From positions 1 through 58,400 of the forward strand of contig JARIDB010000131.1 of NCBI GenBank assembly GCA_029257045.1: 58,400 bases of DNA. Direction: 5' to 3'. The DNA is from Clostridium sp. GTDB lineage: Bacteria; Bacillota; Clostridia; Clostridiales; Clostridiaceae. This document shows, in pieces, positions 16,541 through 25,815 of this stretch; position 1 is the first letter of the stretch; each line of letters starts with the position of its first letter. Below the pieces are notes generated by a model. That model ran no database searches and had not been told where the DNA came from. It saw nothing but the letters and a program-made list of their open reading frames with translations. The position numbers were made by a program, and so were the translations under genes.

Positions 16541-17365
16541 TTATTCTTCTTCTTTTTCATTAATAAATAAATCCTTAATCCCTCTTTCTTTTAAACTATC
16601 ATAAACATCCTTTGTTGGTGCTATCCAAACCTCGCCGGTTCCTCTATAAACATTTAAAAGTCCCTCTCCATTTAAGGCAGTTCCAAGTAATGTAGTTCCT
16701 GACTTTTCAACGGTGTATTCTATGTTTTCACTTCTTAATATTGCAAGTTCTCCGTCTATTTTTAAGGTATCTTTATACATTTTACATCTTAATATCTCTT
16801 TTTCAGGAATAGGTATTTCCAAAATTACTATCCCACTTCCGCTTAATTTAGTTTGAAAAACTCCTTCTTCTCCAAATAAAATAGCTGAAGGATTTTTTTG
16901 AGTAAACACCTTAACATTTACAGTATCTTCACAGGCATAAAACATCTTATCATCAACTATTATTTGTTCATCTTCTAATTCAATTAATGTAAAGTATCCA
17001 AAAGTTGGCTCTAAAAAGACTTCCCCTGTCCCTTTTAAAATAGGCTTAAATGTAGATTCTCCTGTAACTCTTGACGCAAATAACTTTTTACCAAGACCTA
17101 ATAAGCCATCTGCTTTTGTATCTATCTCTATATTTCCCTTCATGTAACTTAACTTTCCGCTTTCAATCCTAACTGCACTATCTTCTAAGATTAACCTAGC
17201 TTGTCTTAATTTAACCTTTGATCTTTTCATAAAATCTATTTGAATAGATAAATTAATATCTGATGAACCTTCTAAATCTTCATACTCTAAGATTTGAAAT
17301 ATTGCATCATTCCTCATTTCTGATATCATGGTCATAGTATTTTTTATATTAATTGATGTTTTCAT
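16541..17365 (-). CDS. AIM24-family protein
   Basis: A 274-residue AIM24-family (TIGR00266-like) beta-rich protein. The repeated beta pattern is visible in GKLSYMKGNIEID, FLEPTFGYFTLIEL, VFQTKLSGSGIVILE and LLNVYRGTGEVWIAPT. The eukaryotic namesake is a mitochondrial protein; the bacterial function is unknown. There is no signal peptide or membrane segment. The ATG at 17365 is eight bases after GAGG; a GTG three codons upstream overlaps that site. It sits between the FAD oxidoreductase and YerC within the extended cdaA-glmM locus, behind the terminator at 17582-17610, so it probably has its own promoter. Confidence 0.85.
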   Translation of the reverse strand: MKTSINIKNTMTMISEMRNDAIFQILEYEDLEGSSDINLSIQIDFMKRSKVKLRQARLILEDSAVRIESGKLSYMKGNIEIDTKADGLLGLGKKLFASRVTGESTFKPILKGTGEVFLEPTFGYFTLIELEDEQIIVDDKMFYACEDTVNVKVFTQKNPSAILFGEEGVFQTKLSGSGIVILEIPIPEKEILRCKMYKDTLKIDGELAILRSENIEYTVEKSGTTLLGTALNGEGLLNVYRGTGEVWIAPTKDVYDSLKERGIKDLFINEKEEE

Positions 17366-17704
17366 TTTATTCACCTCACCTACAAAATTAAAAACTATAA
17401 ATTTTAATAATCAATACTACCGCATAAACTCACGTCTACTGCATATCTATATTTTACCATATTACTGTTTTGTTAAACATTAATTTATAATAAACATTCT
17501 AAACCTTATAATTTCTCTACAAAAACTTCTTAAGTTTCTTACAAAATCCAAGTATCCTTATGCACTTCTTACTTTTAAAAATGGTCAGCTCCCTATTATG
17601 AGGCTGACCACTTTTTCTTAATTCCACTTTATATAATCATCTGATTTCTAAACTCCTCAGGAGATTATTCCTTCAGTTAAATATTAGGCCCTTAAGAATA
17701 TATT
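17366..17704. other. Intergenic region with a terminator and shared 14-mers
   Basis: This 339-base stretch has no gene. From left to right it holds the 5' region of the AIM24 gene, the terminator at 17582-17610, and a 3' untranslated part carrying two 14-mers also found near 14.2 kb (17622-17635 and 17637-17650, in the opposite order) and a short hairpin CTCCTCAGGAG around 17655. Confidence 0.5.
17582..17610 (-). terminator. Terminator downstream of the FAD oxidoreductase
   Basis: A perfect 8-bp stem (17582-17589 with 17603-17610) with T-rich sequence on either side, about 95 bases past the oxidoreductase stop codon. Confidence 0.7.
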
Positions 17705-19300
17705 TTACGCTTTATACTCTTGCATCATTTTTTCTGCAATTTTAATTCCATCTACTGCTGCTGATATTATACCACCAGCAAAGCCAGCTCCTTCTCCTGC
17801 TGGATATACTCCTTTAATTGAAGTACTTTGTAAGTTTTCGTCTCTATGAAGTCTAACTGGTGCTGAAGTTCTTGTTTCTATTCCTGTAAGCACTGAATCT
17901 TTATTTGCATAGCCTTTTATTTTTCTATCAAAATTAGGAATTGCTTCTTTTAAAGCTTCTATTACATAACTAGGTAAGCATTTTCTTAAGTCTTCAAAAA
18001 CATATTCGCCAGTATAACTTGGTTTAACAGTACCAAGTTCTGTACTTATTTTATCTTCCATGAAATCTCCAACTAGTTGAATCGGAGCTTTATAATTGCC
18101 TCCGCCTAGTTTATATGCTAATTCTTCATAATATCTTTGAAATTCCATACCTTTTAATGGTGAATCTCCTTCAAAGTCATCAGGTCTAACTGTTACAACT
18201 AATGCTGAGTTTGCATTCTCTAAATCTCTTGCATGATAACTCATTCCATTAGATACTAATCTATTTTCTTCTGATGATGCTGAAACTACTACTCCACCTG
18301 GACACATACAGAAGGAATATACAGCTCTATTTAACTTTTCACTTTGATAAGTAAGTCCATATTCTGCTGCCCTTAAATTAGGATTACCATAGTTTTCTCC
18401 ATACTGGCTTTTATTTATAGTTTCTTGAGGATGTTCTATTCTAACTCCAACTGCAAAGGCCTTAGGTTCCATTGACATATCTATACTATGTAACATTTCA
18501 TAGGTATCTCTTGAACTATGACCTATAGCTAAAACTAGGTTCTCACAATTCATTTTTTCTCCATTAACAATTATAGATTTAACTCTTCCATCTTCAGTTA
18601 TTATATTTTCAAGTTTATGCGAAAATAATACCTCTCCACCAAGAGCCTTTATTTCTTCTCTTATATTTTTTACTACATTCTTTAAAAGATCTGTCCCCAC
18701 ATGAGGCTTTGCTAGATACGTAATTTCTTCAGGAGCACCAGCTTTTACAAGCTCTCTTAAAACATAATCACATCTGTTATCTTTAATTCTTGTTGTAAGT
18801 TTTCCATCCGAAAAGGTTCCTGCTCCTCCTTCACCAAATTGAACATTTGAATCCTTATTTAATTTTCCTGTTTCCCAAAAGTTATTAACAGTCTCTGTTC
18901 TTTTATCCACATCTTCTCCACGTTCTATAACAATAGGTTTATAACCTTTTTGTGCTAACATTAAAGCTGTAAATATTCCTGATGGACCAAAGCCTACAAC
19001 TACAGGCCTGCTTTTAAGTTCTTTATTTCCAAAAACTACTTCTCCATCATAAGATGGAGCCTCTAATTTAACATCTTTATCCTTTAATTTATCTATTAAC
19101 TTTTTTTCATCCTTATATTCAATTTCTAAGCAGTAAACAAACTTAATGTCACTTTTCTTTCTTGCATCTAAACTCTCTTTTAATATTTTAAGGTTTTTTA
19201 TTTCTTCTTCATTAATTTTAAGTTTTTTAGCGACCTTTTTGATTAATAAATTCTTATCTTCATCTATTTTTAAAATTATATTATTTATTCTAATAGGCAT
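17705..19300 (-). CDS. FAD-dependent dehydrogenase (COG2509 type)
   Basis: A 531-residue flavoprotein of the uncharacterised COG2509 family. An N-terminal domain of about 90 residues with basic and acidic helices precedes the FAD-binding GFGPSGIFTALMLAQKGYKP near residue 103, followed by FGEGGAGTFSDGKLTTR near 155, a mid-protein CMCPGGVVVSASSEE near 332 and the terminal FAD motif GVYPAGEGAGFAGGIISAAV near 498. The cysteine in CMCPGG is conserved in this group. The reaction is unknown. ATG at 19300 follows AAGAAGGA. It is commonly placed near cdaA and glmM in clostridia, as here. Confidence 0.9.
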   Translation of the reverse strand: MPIRINNIILKIDEDKNLLIKKVAKKLKINEEEIKNLKILKESLDARKKSDIKFVYCLEIEYKDEKKLIDKLKDKDVKLEAPSYDGEVVFGNKELKSRPVVVGFGPSGIFTALMLAQKGYKPIVIERGEDVDKRTETVNNFWETGKLNKDSNVQFGEGGAGTFSDGKLTTRIKDNRCDYVLRELVKAGAPEEITYLAKPHVGTDLLKNVVKNIREEIKALGGEVLFSHKLENIITEDGRVKSIIVNGEKMNCENLVLAIGHSSRDTYEMLHSIDMSMEPKAFAVGVRIEHPQETINKSQYGENYGNPNLRAAEYGLTYQSEKLNRAVYSFCMCPGGVVVSASSEENRLVSNGMSYHARDLENANSALVVTVRPDDFEGDSPLKGMEFQRYYEELAYKLGGGNYKAPIQLVGDFMEDKISTELGTVKPSYTGEYVFEDLRKCLPSYVIEALKEAIPNFDRKIKGYANKDSVLTGIETRTSAPVRLHRDENLQSTSIKGVYPAGEGAGFAGGIISAAVDGIKIAEKMMQEYKA

Positions 19301-19415
19301 AATATTTTTCCTTCTTTCATCACATTTAAATTAGTTTATATCTTGTATTGTTCTACTTATCTAGTATATATTATTTTTAACTTATATATAGTATCTTCAA
19401 CTTATATATACATTA

Positions 19416-19449
19416 AAAGAATACATAGTTTTTCCACCATGTATTCTTT
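19416..19449 (-). terminator. cdaR terminator
   Basis: A perfect 11-bp stem (19416-19426 with 19439-19449) followed on the minus strand by CTTTTAATG, 18 bases past the cdaR stop. It separates cdaA-cdaR from the FAD oxidoreductase gene. Confidence 0.8.
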
Positions 19450-19466
19450 CTTTATATTAATCTAAA

Positions 19467-20720
19467 TTATTCGTTTGTATCTTCCTCTACAGGTCCTTGA
19501 GTTGGAATCTCTTTAGCAACTGTAATTGGAACACTTTCAACTGAAGTAACATTATACTCTCCTATTACCCCTTCAAGTTCAATATTTGGAGCTTTATCAA
19601 AGGCCCCTTCTTTTGTAAATCCTGTTAAATCAAGATAAGCTTTTATATTTTTTTCACTTATTTTTTCAAGATCAATTTCATATCCGCTAATTATTACTTT
19701 TACCTTATCTTTTCCTGTAGTTATTTTAACCTCTTTTGGTGATCCCTTTATAGTATAAGGCACAATAAACTCTTTACTTGAATATTTAAGAATATTTACT
19801 TTTACCTTTACATATTCTTCCCCTTGAGCTATTTGAATACCTTCTGGAGGAATAACCTTTAAATTAAACTCCTTACTTTCTTTTATAGAGCTTAAATCTA
19901 TAGCTTCTGTAGATATTTCTGATATTCCATCAATAAATTCTTTATCACCTAAAACCTCAACATATTCCTTACCTAATTCTAAACCTTTTAATTTAAACCC
20001 ATCTGGCAAAGCCCCTGAAAGTGGAATATTTATTTTAACAGATTTACCTTTACTTACCTTTACCTCTACGTTTACTGTATTTATTGATAGGTTTATTTCT
20101 TGTACTTCTTCGTTGTGTTTATCTAAAGCCTTTATTTCATAGTTTCCTGAAATATCTTCATAAACATTTACCTTAGTATCTTGAACTACTAACCTTTCAA
20201 CTCTATTTACAGCAGATTCGGCACCACTAACTGTAACTTCATTTGGATTAATTATAGCTTGTGAAGCATAGTAACCATCACTTGGAGTAATATTTATATT
20301 TGATTCTATCTTCATAGGTTTTTCAGCTAAATCTTCTATTTTTACTAATACAGTAAGAGTATTTGTATTTTTCACATTTACTGTAATAGGATAATCTGCT
20401 ATAGAAACTGGAACCCTATTATCTCCCTTTTTCCATACATACTCTGATAAATCTACTTGAACCTTAAAATCACTTTTTTTAATTTTATTTATATCACCAG
20501 TATTTCCTTCTATTTTCAAAGTAACACTTAAATCTTGGTTTGGTGATAAAGCTAGTTTTGAATTCTTTAATGTATCAGCATTTATTAATTCAACTGGAAC
20601 CTTGCTTATTTCTGTGGTTCTCATTTTATTTTCCACATTGGTAACATAAATCCACAAGCCTATAGATAACAATATGCAAATACCAATTGTTATAGCTTTG
20701 TCTTTTTTACTTTTATCCAA
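19467..20720 (-). CDS. cdaR: CdaA regulatory protein, YbbR domains
   Basis: A 417-residue protein with one N-terminal membrane segment (about residues 9-25) and an extracytoplasmic part made of four YbbR-like repeats, seen as recurring KVPVELIN, DYPITVNVK, SVKINIPLSG and EFIVPYTIKG strands. CdaR binds and modulates the diadenylate cyclase CdaA. The gene overlaps the end of cdaA by 31 bases, indicating translational coupling; the TTG start at 20720 follows AAGGTGA by four bases. The C-terminus is an acidic tail. Confidence 0.93.
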   Translation of the reverse strand: MDKSKKDKAITIGICILLSIGLWIYVTNVENKMRTTEISKVPVELINADTLKNSKLALSPNQDLSVTLKIEGNTGDINKIKKSDFKVQVDLSEYVWKKGDNRVPVSIADYPITVNVKNTNTLTVLVKIEDLAEKPMKIESNINITPSDGYYASQAIINPNEVTVSGAESAVNRVERLVVQDTKVNVYEDISGNYEIKALDKHNEEVQEINLSINTVNVEVKVSKGKSVKINIPLSGALPDGFKLKGLELGKEYVEVLGDKEFIDGISEISTEAIDLSSIKESKEFNLKVIPPEGIQIAQGEEYVKVKVNILKYSSKEFIVPYTIKGSPKEVKITTGKDKVKVIISGYEIDLEKISEKNIKAYLDLTGFTKEGAFDKAPNIELEGVIGEYNVTSVESVPITVAKEIPTQGPVEEDTNE

Positions 20721-21544
20721 GACTTCACCTTCTCTCCAGCTGTTTTAACATTCTTCTTTTCTTTTTTCTTTAGTATATTAACTAATATTATTCTTAATTT
20801 ATTTTTATCATAATTTCTTGTTAACTTTCCGTTTATAGCTAGAGATATTGTTCCTGTTTCCTCTGAAACGGCTATTATTATTGCATCAGAAAGTTCTGAT
20901 AGCCCTAATGCTGCTCTATGTCTTGTTCCAAGTTTCTTATTTATATTGTTATTATTAGTTAATGGAAGTACACAGCCAGATGCTAAGATTCTATCTTTTC
21001 TTATTATTGTAGCACCATCATGAAGAGGAGTGTTTACAACAAAAATGTTTTCTAAAAGATTCGATGTTATCTTTGCATCAAGAATTGTACCTGAACTTAA
21101 AACTTCACCAAGTCTTGTAGCCTGTTCTATAACAAGTAATGCCCCTGTTTTTGTTTCTGCTAGGGTTTCCACAGCATTAACTATTTCATTGACTATTATA
21201 TTTCTATCTTCTTCATTTTCTATATTATTTATTTCCTCAAAGGCAGTCCTGCCTATATGCTCTAATAATTTTCTAATTTCAGGTTGAAAAATTATAACAA
21301 TAGACAGCAATCCTATAGTTAAAGTTTTATTAAGTATAAAGTTAAGAACTTCTAAGTTTAATAAATAACTAATTGGTATTAAAGCCACCATTAACATTAT
21401 ACCTTTAAGTAATTGTCCTGCTCTAGTTTCTTTTATTATCATATACCCTTTATAAAATATATAAGCAACTACTATAATATCCAAAACCGAAAATATAGAT
21501 ATATTTTTTATTGTATTTGTAATGAACAAACTGATATCCTTCAA
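20690..21544 (-). CDS. cdaA: Diadenylate cyclase CdaA (DacA)
   Basis: CdaA makes the second messenger c-di-AMP from two ATP at the membrane, controlling potassium and osmolyte balance and wall homeostasis. The protein has three N-terminal membrane helices (up to about residue 85) and a DAC domain with both catalytic motifs, PLHDGATII near 175 and GTRHRAALG near 205. The preferred start is TTG at 21544, six bases after GGGGGTG; an ATG five codons upstream (21559) has no binding site. It is first in the cdaA-cdaR operon and divergent from the plus-strand gene at 21695. Confidence 0.95.
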   Translation of the reverse strand: MKDISLFITNTIKNISIFSVLDIIVVAYIFYKGYMIIKETRAGQLLKGIMLMVALIPISYLLNLEVLNFILNKTLTIGLLSIVIIFQPEIRKLLEHIGRTAFEEINNIENEEDRNIIVNEIVNAVETLAETKTGALLVIEQATRLGEVLSSGTILDAKITSNLLENIFVVNTPLHDGATIIRKDRILASGCVLPLTNNNNINKKLGTRHRAALGLSELSDAIIIAVSEETGTISLAINGKLTRNYDKNKLRIILVNILKKKEKKNVKTAGEKVKSWIKVKKTKL

Positions 21545-21694
21545 AAAGGGCACCCCCATAACTTTTTCTTATATTAATTATACACCAAATCTAATTATCT
21601 TAGTATAATCCTTTACTTTTTTTTTTAATTTTATAATATTTTTCACTTTAATATAATATAAATTTTGTAAATAGATTAAATGAGGTGATAATAA

Positions 21695-22684
21695 ATGAAT
21701 AAACTTTTAGAAAAAAATTCAAAATCAATTTCTATATTTATATTATTTATATTTATTTTTATATTATTCTTTGGAGGATTAATATATTTTTGTGGTGATA
21801 AATATAAAAGTAAAAAAGCTTTAAACTCTACCTTTTCAAATATAAATTCTATAAATAAAAGTTTATCTTCTTCTATAAAAGATACTACTATTGATACAGA
21901 AAAAGCTTCTTTTCTAGTAGAAGATTGCATAAAAGAATTGAATGATTTAAAGGCTACCCTAATAAATATTAATGAATCTTCGCTAAAGAACCCTAATGTT
22001 AAAAAGTATTTAAGTGCTTCTATTGATGACACTCTTTTACTTTATAATTATTTATTTAATTCCTTATCTTCCCCAAAAGATGTTATAAATAACGAAAGTC
22101 TTGATAACTTTTATAAACTTATAGAAAATTGTACTTTAAGTTATAAGAAAGTTTCTTCTCATAATAGTAAAGAGGTTAAATTCTCCAAAGAAACATTTGT
22201 ATTTTTTAATAACTATCATAATTACTTAAACTCTTTAATTAAAATTAATAGAGACTTCGAGTTCTTGTCAAAGCAAAATAGGGAGTTCCTTATGAAGTTA
22301 GAAGGTTTCACAACTTCTATTGATACTTTAAATAAAGACTTTTCTTTAGCTATTAATAAAGTTCGTGAAGACAAAAGAGATTTATCTGTTGTAATTGATG
22401 ATATTTATTTAAAGGAAGAGCTATTTGAAGATTTAAAGAAAAATGCTTTTTCTTTATCTGTTCCTGATGGTTATTTAAATGTTTATAATAATTTATTTGA
22501 CTATATAAATTATTATGAAATTTATATAACTGCCATAAAAAATGCTGCAATTTATGAAAAAACCTGTTCTGATGTTGATAAATACTCAAAGGAAATAAAT
22601 AAAAATTACAATAATGCTTACTCTAAAAGAGAGGATGTTTTATCTTCTTATGAAGATTTTGTTTTAACTATTAAAAATAATTAG
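21695..22684 (+). CDS. Unknown membrane-anchored coiled-coil protein
   Basis: A 329-residue protein with one membrane segment near the N-terminus (about residues 12-34) and a long, mainly helical, Ser/Asn/Lys-rich extracytoplasmic region. Heptad-like stretches occur around residues 45-95, 185-235 and 285-320, so coiled coils are likely. I recognise no family; the pattern superficially resembles sensor or septation-type extracellular helical bundles. GAGGTGAT before the ATG at 21695 is a strong ribosome binding site. It lies 62 bases upstream of the SleB-like gene, so both may be made together during sporulation, which is inference. Confidence 0.75.
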   Translation: MNKLLEKNSKSISIFILFIFIFILFFGGLIYFCGDKYKSKKALNSTFSNINSINKSLSSSIKDTTIDTEKASFLVEDCIKELNDLKATLININESSLKNPNVKKYLSASIDDTLLLYNYLFNSLSSPKDVINNESLDNFYKLIENCTLSYKKVSSHNSKEVKFSKETFVFFNNYHNYLNSLIKINRDFEFLSKQNREFLMKLEGFTTSIDTLNKDFSLAINKVREDKRDLSVVIDDIYLKEELFEDLKKNAFSLSVPDGYLNVYNNLFDYINYYEIYITAIKNAAIYEKTCSDVDKYSKEINKNYNNAYSKREDVLSSYEDFVLTIKNN

Positions 22685-22746
22685 TATTATTATTTTTATT
22701 TTGGTAACACTAATTTTGATTGTAGGTAATCTAATAGGAGGTTTTT

Positions 22747-23313
22747 ATGCAATATCTTTATACAATACCTATATTATTTTTATTGTTTTTTTCAGCACAA
22801 ATACCTGTGGAGGCTAGTAACTTGGCTAGCAGCAGGGTATCTATTAACTTAAGAGAATATAACTTAGAATTAAACGCAAGTAATATAAATACGCCAAATG
22901 ATAATGTGCTTCAGGTCTTCAGCTATAATAATAATCAGATTTATTTAACAAAATCTGATATAGATCTTATGGCACAAATTGTTTATGCTGAAAGTAAAGG
23001 TGAACCTTTTGAAGGAAAGGTGGCAGTTGCCTCTGTAATATTAAACAGAGTTTTAACTCCAGGCTTTCCAAGTACTATTAAAGAAGTCATCTTCCAACCA
23101 AATGCTTTTTCTTGTGTTGTAGACGGACATATATCTGTAGTTCCTAATGAGGAGTGTCATAAAGCTGTTTATGAAGCAATTAAAGGTAACGACCCAACTA
23201 ATGAAGCTTTATTCTTTTATAATCCTTCAATAGCAACTTGTTCTTGGATGGAAGGTATTGAAAAAACCGATAGCAAATCTATCGGCCAACATTTATTCTT
23301 TAAAACTTACTAA
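22747..23313 (+). CDS. SleB-type cell wall hydrolase
   Basis: A 188-residue secreted protein: signal peptide (about residues 1-23, cleavage after VEA is plausible) and a C-terminal Hydrolase_2 domain of the SleB/CwlJ lytic transglycosylase family from about residue 72. Family features are MAQIVYAESKGEPFEGKVAV with the catalytic glutamate, VASVILNRV, IFQPNAFSCV and ALFFYNPSIA. These enzymes degrade spore cortex during germination or act on vegetative wall. There is no N-terminal peptidoglycan-binding domain, so it is shorter than SleB and more like CwlJ with a signal peptide. AGGAGG lies six bases before ATG. A bidirectional terminator follows. Confidence 0.88.
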   Translation: MQYLYTIPILFLLFFSAQIPVEASNLASSRVSINLREYNLELNASNINTPNDNVLQVFSYNNNQIYLTKSDIDLMAQIVYAESKGEPFEGKVAVASVILNRVLTPGFPSTIKEVIFQPNAFSCVVDGHISVVPNEECHKAVYEAIKGNDPTNEALFFYNPSIATCSWMEGIEKTDSKSIGQHLFFKTY

Positions 23314-23364
23314 AACATAAACCAACTTCAAAAGGATCACTTAATAAAAGTAAATTTAAAAATG

Positions 23365-23392
23365 AGGTATTGAATTTTAAATTTCAATACCT
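23365..23392. terminator. Bidirectional terminator between convergent genes
   Basis: A 10-bp stem (23365-23374 with 23383-23392) with an AT-rich loop and TGTTTTTA on plus; it separates the SleB-like gene from iadA, which converge here. Confidence 0.8.
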
Positions 23393-23397
23393 TGTTT

Positions 23398-24570
23398 TTA
23401 TTCAAAAGTTCCTTTAACTATAGGTTCACCATCTCTAACCATTATCTTACCCTTCGCTATAACTATATCTATATCTAAATTTTCTTCATTAACTAAAACT
23501 AAATCAGCATCTTTACCTTCCAATATACTTCCTTTATTAGTAAGCTTCAACACTTGAGCTACATTTGAAGTAATAACCTTTAAAGCCTCTTCTATATTTA
23601 TATTATATGCTTTTATAGCTTCTTTAACTTCAGCATAAAGACTTGATACTGAACATATTCCAAGGCCTGTTAAGTTACCATCTTCGTCAAAAATTGGCAT
23701 ACTTCCATTTCCATCAGAGGAAAATGTAACTCTTGATATATCTACACCTTTATCAATTAAGATTTTTAATCCTTCACTTGCTCTTAACTCTTCTGGTTCT
23801 AAAAAATTTGGATCTGAACTTGTTGTTAAATCAATATATCCACCTAATTTATTATATTCTTCTCCAACTTCAAATAGTTTTCTACTCCTATTTATATGGG
23901 TTGGAAGTAGTTGAGTTGGTGGAATCTCAGTATCTTTTATTAAATCAAATAGATAGTCAAGCTTTCTTGCTCCATCTCCTAAATGAACATTTACTATACC
24001 AGCCTTGCCTGATAATAAACCTCCAACTCTAGCTTGTGCTACAGTATTTGCAAAATCATTAAATGTAGCTTGAGAACTCCTATGATCTGATAAAGCAACT
24101 TCTCCAACTCCTATAACCTTATCTATAAGCATTATGTCTCCCTTTATAGTGTCTGTTATAGTCTTTACTGGTATATCATAGGATCCTGTATAACAAAAGG
24201 CTGTTACTCCTTCTTCTTCTAAGGAATGTACCTTTGCAATTAAACTTCTCATATCCCTACATATTCCATCAGTCCCAATACACCCAACTACTGTTGTTAT
24301 TCCAGCTCTAGTTAGTTCTGTTAGTTTAAGTTCTGGTGTCCTTGTTTTAAAACCACCTTCACCTCCACCTCCATTTATGTGGACATGACTATCTATAAAT
24401 CCTGGAAAAAGTAATTTTCCCTTTCCCTCAATAACATTAATATTTATAAAATCTTCAGGTATCTTAATATTTTCATAAATACCCTCTATTTTGTCCGATG
24501 ATATTACTACATCTTTTACACCTTCATATTTTGGAGAATAAACTTTAATTTCTCTAATAATTGTTAACAT
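23398..24570 (-). CDS. iadA: Isoaspartyl dipeptidase (beta-aspartyl peptidase)
   Basis: IadA hydrolyses beta-L-isoaspartyl dipeptides arising from damaged proteins. The 390-residue amidohydrolase shows the metal-binding DSHVH with the family loop INGGGGEGGF near residue 63, SDHRSSQ near 160, VNVHLGDG near 195, LPTHINRSRK near 223 and the catalytic FSSDGNGSMP near 283. Where E. coli IadA, as I recall it, has a carboxylated lysine just before AISDHRS, this protein reads GEVALSDHRS, with glutamate at the aligned position. AGGAGG lies eight bases before ATG. It is monocistronic or leads the terminator at 23365. Confidence 0.93.
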   Translation of the reverse strand: MLTIIREIKVYSPKYEGVKDVVISSDKIEGIYENIKIPEDFININVIEGKGKLLFPGFIDSHVHINGGGGEGGFKTRTPELKLTELTRAGITTVVGCIGTDGICRDMRSLIAKVHSLEEEGVTAFCYTGSYDIPVKTITDTIKGDIMLIDKVIGVGEVALSDHRSSQATFNDFANTVAQARVGGLLSGKAGIVNVHLGDGARKLDYLFDLIKDTEIPPTQLLPTHINRSRKLFEVGEEYNKLGGYIDLTTSSDPNFLEPEELRASEGLKILIDKGVDISRVTFSSDGNGSMPIFDEDGNLTGLGICSVSSLYAEVKEAIKAYNINIEEALKVITSNVAQVLKLTNKGSILEGKDADLVLVNEENLDIDIVIAKGKIMVRDGEPIVKGTFE

Positions 24571-24652
24571 AAAATCCCTCCTCTTTATTTTTCAAGGAAC
24601 TTTAATAACTTTATTCTGCTAATAAGTTATTATAATTTCATCCTTCAGTCTT

Positions 24653-25798
24653 TTAGGAAGCTAGTATTTCCTTAATATTTTTATTAATATATATTGATCT
24701 TGGAAATCTACTTATTAATTCCTTAGCATAATATTTACTTTTCTCTATATCTTTATCTTTATCTTTATATAATAAAGAAATTTTATAATAGCTTTCTTCA
24801 ATATAGTTCCCATTATTATATTTTAATATAAACTCTTCAAAATATTTTATAGAATCTTCTAAATCTCCAGCTTTTTCTGAAGATGACGCTAAGAAAAATA
24901 AAATATCATCATTTAAATAATTGCCTTCTGAGGGTTTTAGAGTATATTCTAAGATCTCTTTTGCTTCTTTATATTTACCTTTTCCAAAAAGAGCTGTACC
25001 TTCTTTATAGTTTTTTGATATTTCTTCAGATGTTAGTTCTATTAGTTCTTCTTTCATTTTCTCTTCTTTTTTAGTATTTTCTTTATCTTCACCATTGATA
25101 TTTTCTTTATCTTCACTCTTATTATTAGGATTTATTTCTGTTCCCTTATTTTCATTTGTTGTTATATTATTTTCAATATTATTTTTTCTTTCTTTTGAAA
25201 TAATGGTAAATCTAATAAACATTATTGAAACTACTGCAACTAATATTAAAATCATAACCTTTAATAAATGGTTATCTTTACTCTTTATATTTAAAATATC
25301 ATTTACTTCTTTTTGTATTTCTTTTGCATTGATATTATTTTTATCTGTAATAAAAACTTTCTCTAAGGCAATTAAACTATTCTCATATTGACCTTTTCTT
25401 AAATAGCAAATAGCTAAGGCATTATTTATATTAATTAGATTAAAATCACTTTTACTGCACTCTAATAGCTTTTCTATAGCATCATCTATCAAAAGCTTAT
25501 TTATAAGTTCTTCTGATTCTTTGTAAAGTTCTTCTCTTTTAAAATCTTTTTCTATATCCTTTAAATAAGTCTTTGAAATTACATCATTATTGTAATCTTT
25601 GTTAATTTTCCAAAGAGCAATAGCTTCTTTTAAATTTCCTTTAAGATATAATAAAAGACCTTTAAGATTAACTATATTTGAATTATTTAAATCTTTTGAT
25701 ATTCCCTTCTCACATAAATTAATAGATTCATCAATATATCCTCTGTTATATAAACTAAGTGCCTTTTCATAAATTTTTTTATTTTTCTTTTTACTCAT
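24653..25798 (-). CDS. TPR-repeat protein with a central membrane segment
   Basis: A 381-residue protein. An N-terminal block of tetratricopeptide-like helices (about residues 5-165; for example YEKALSLYNRGYIDESINLC and ALAICYLRKGQYENSLIALE) is followed by one membrane helix (about 178-198), a Glu/Asn/Lys-rich linker and a C-terminal TPR block (about 262-365; GTALFGKGKYKEAKEIL). Thus TPRs lie on both sides of the membrane, the C-terminal block outside. This suggests a scaffold for an envelope complex, but partners are unknown. It ends 82 bases before iadA and begins 17 bases after the chromate-transporter gene. Confidence 0.8.
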   Translation of the reverse strand: MSKKKNKKIYEKALSLYNRGYIDESINLCEKGISKDLNNSNIVNLKGLLLYLKGNLKEAIALWKINKDYNNDVISKTYLKDIEKDFKREELYKESEELINKLLIDDAIEKLLECSKSDFNLININNALAICYLRKGQYENSLIALEKVFITDKNNINAKEIQKEVNDILNIKSKDNHLLKVMILILVAVVSIMFIRFTIISKERKNNIENNITTNENKGTEINPNNKSEDKENINGEDKENTKKEEKMKEELIELTSEEISKNYKEGTALFGKGKYKEAKEILEYTLKPSEGNYLNDDILFFLASSSEKAGDLEDSIKYFEEFILKYNNGNYIEESYYKISLLYKDKDKDIEKSKYYAKELISRFPRSIYINKNIKEILAS

Positions 25799-25815
25799 AT
25801 TATTCCTCTTTTAAA

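Noticed and set aside
21676..22032. Minus-strand 118-codon frame opposite the unknown membrane gene
   Set aside because: Antisense shadow of the plus-strand gene, which has a strong binding site and a credible membrane anchor.
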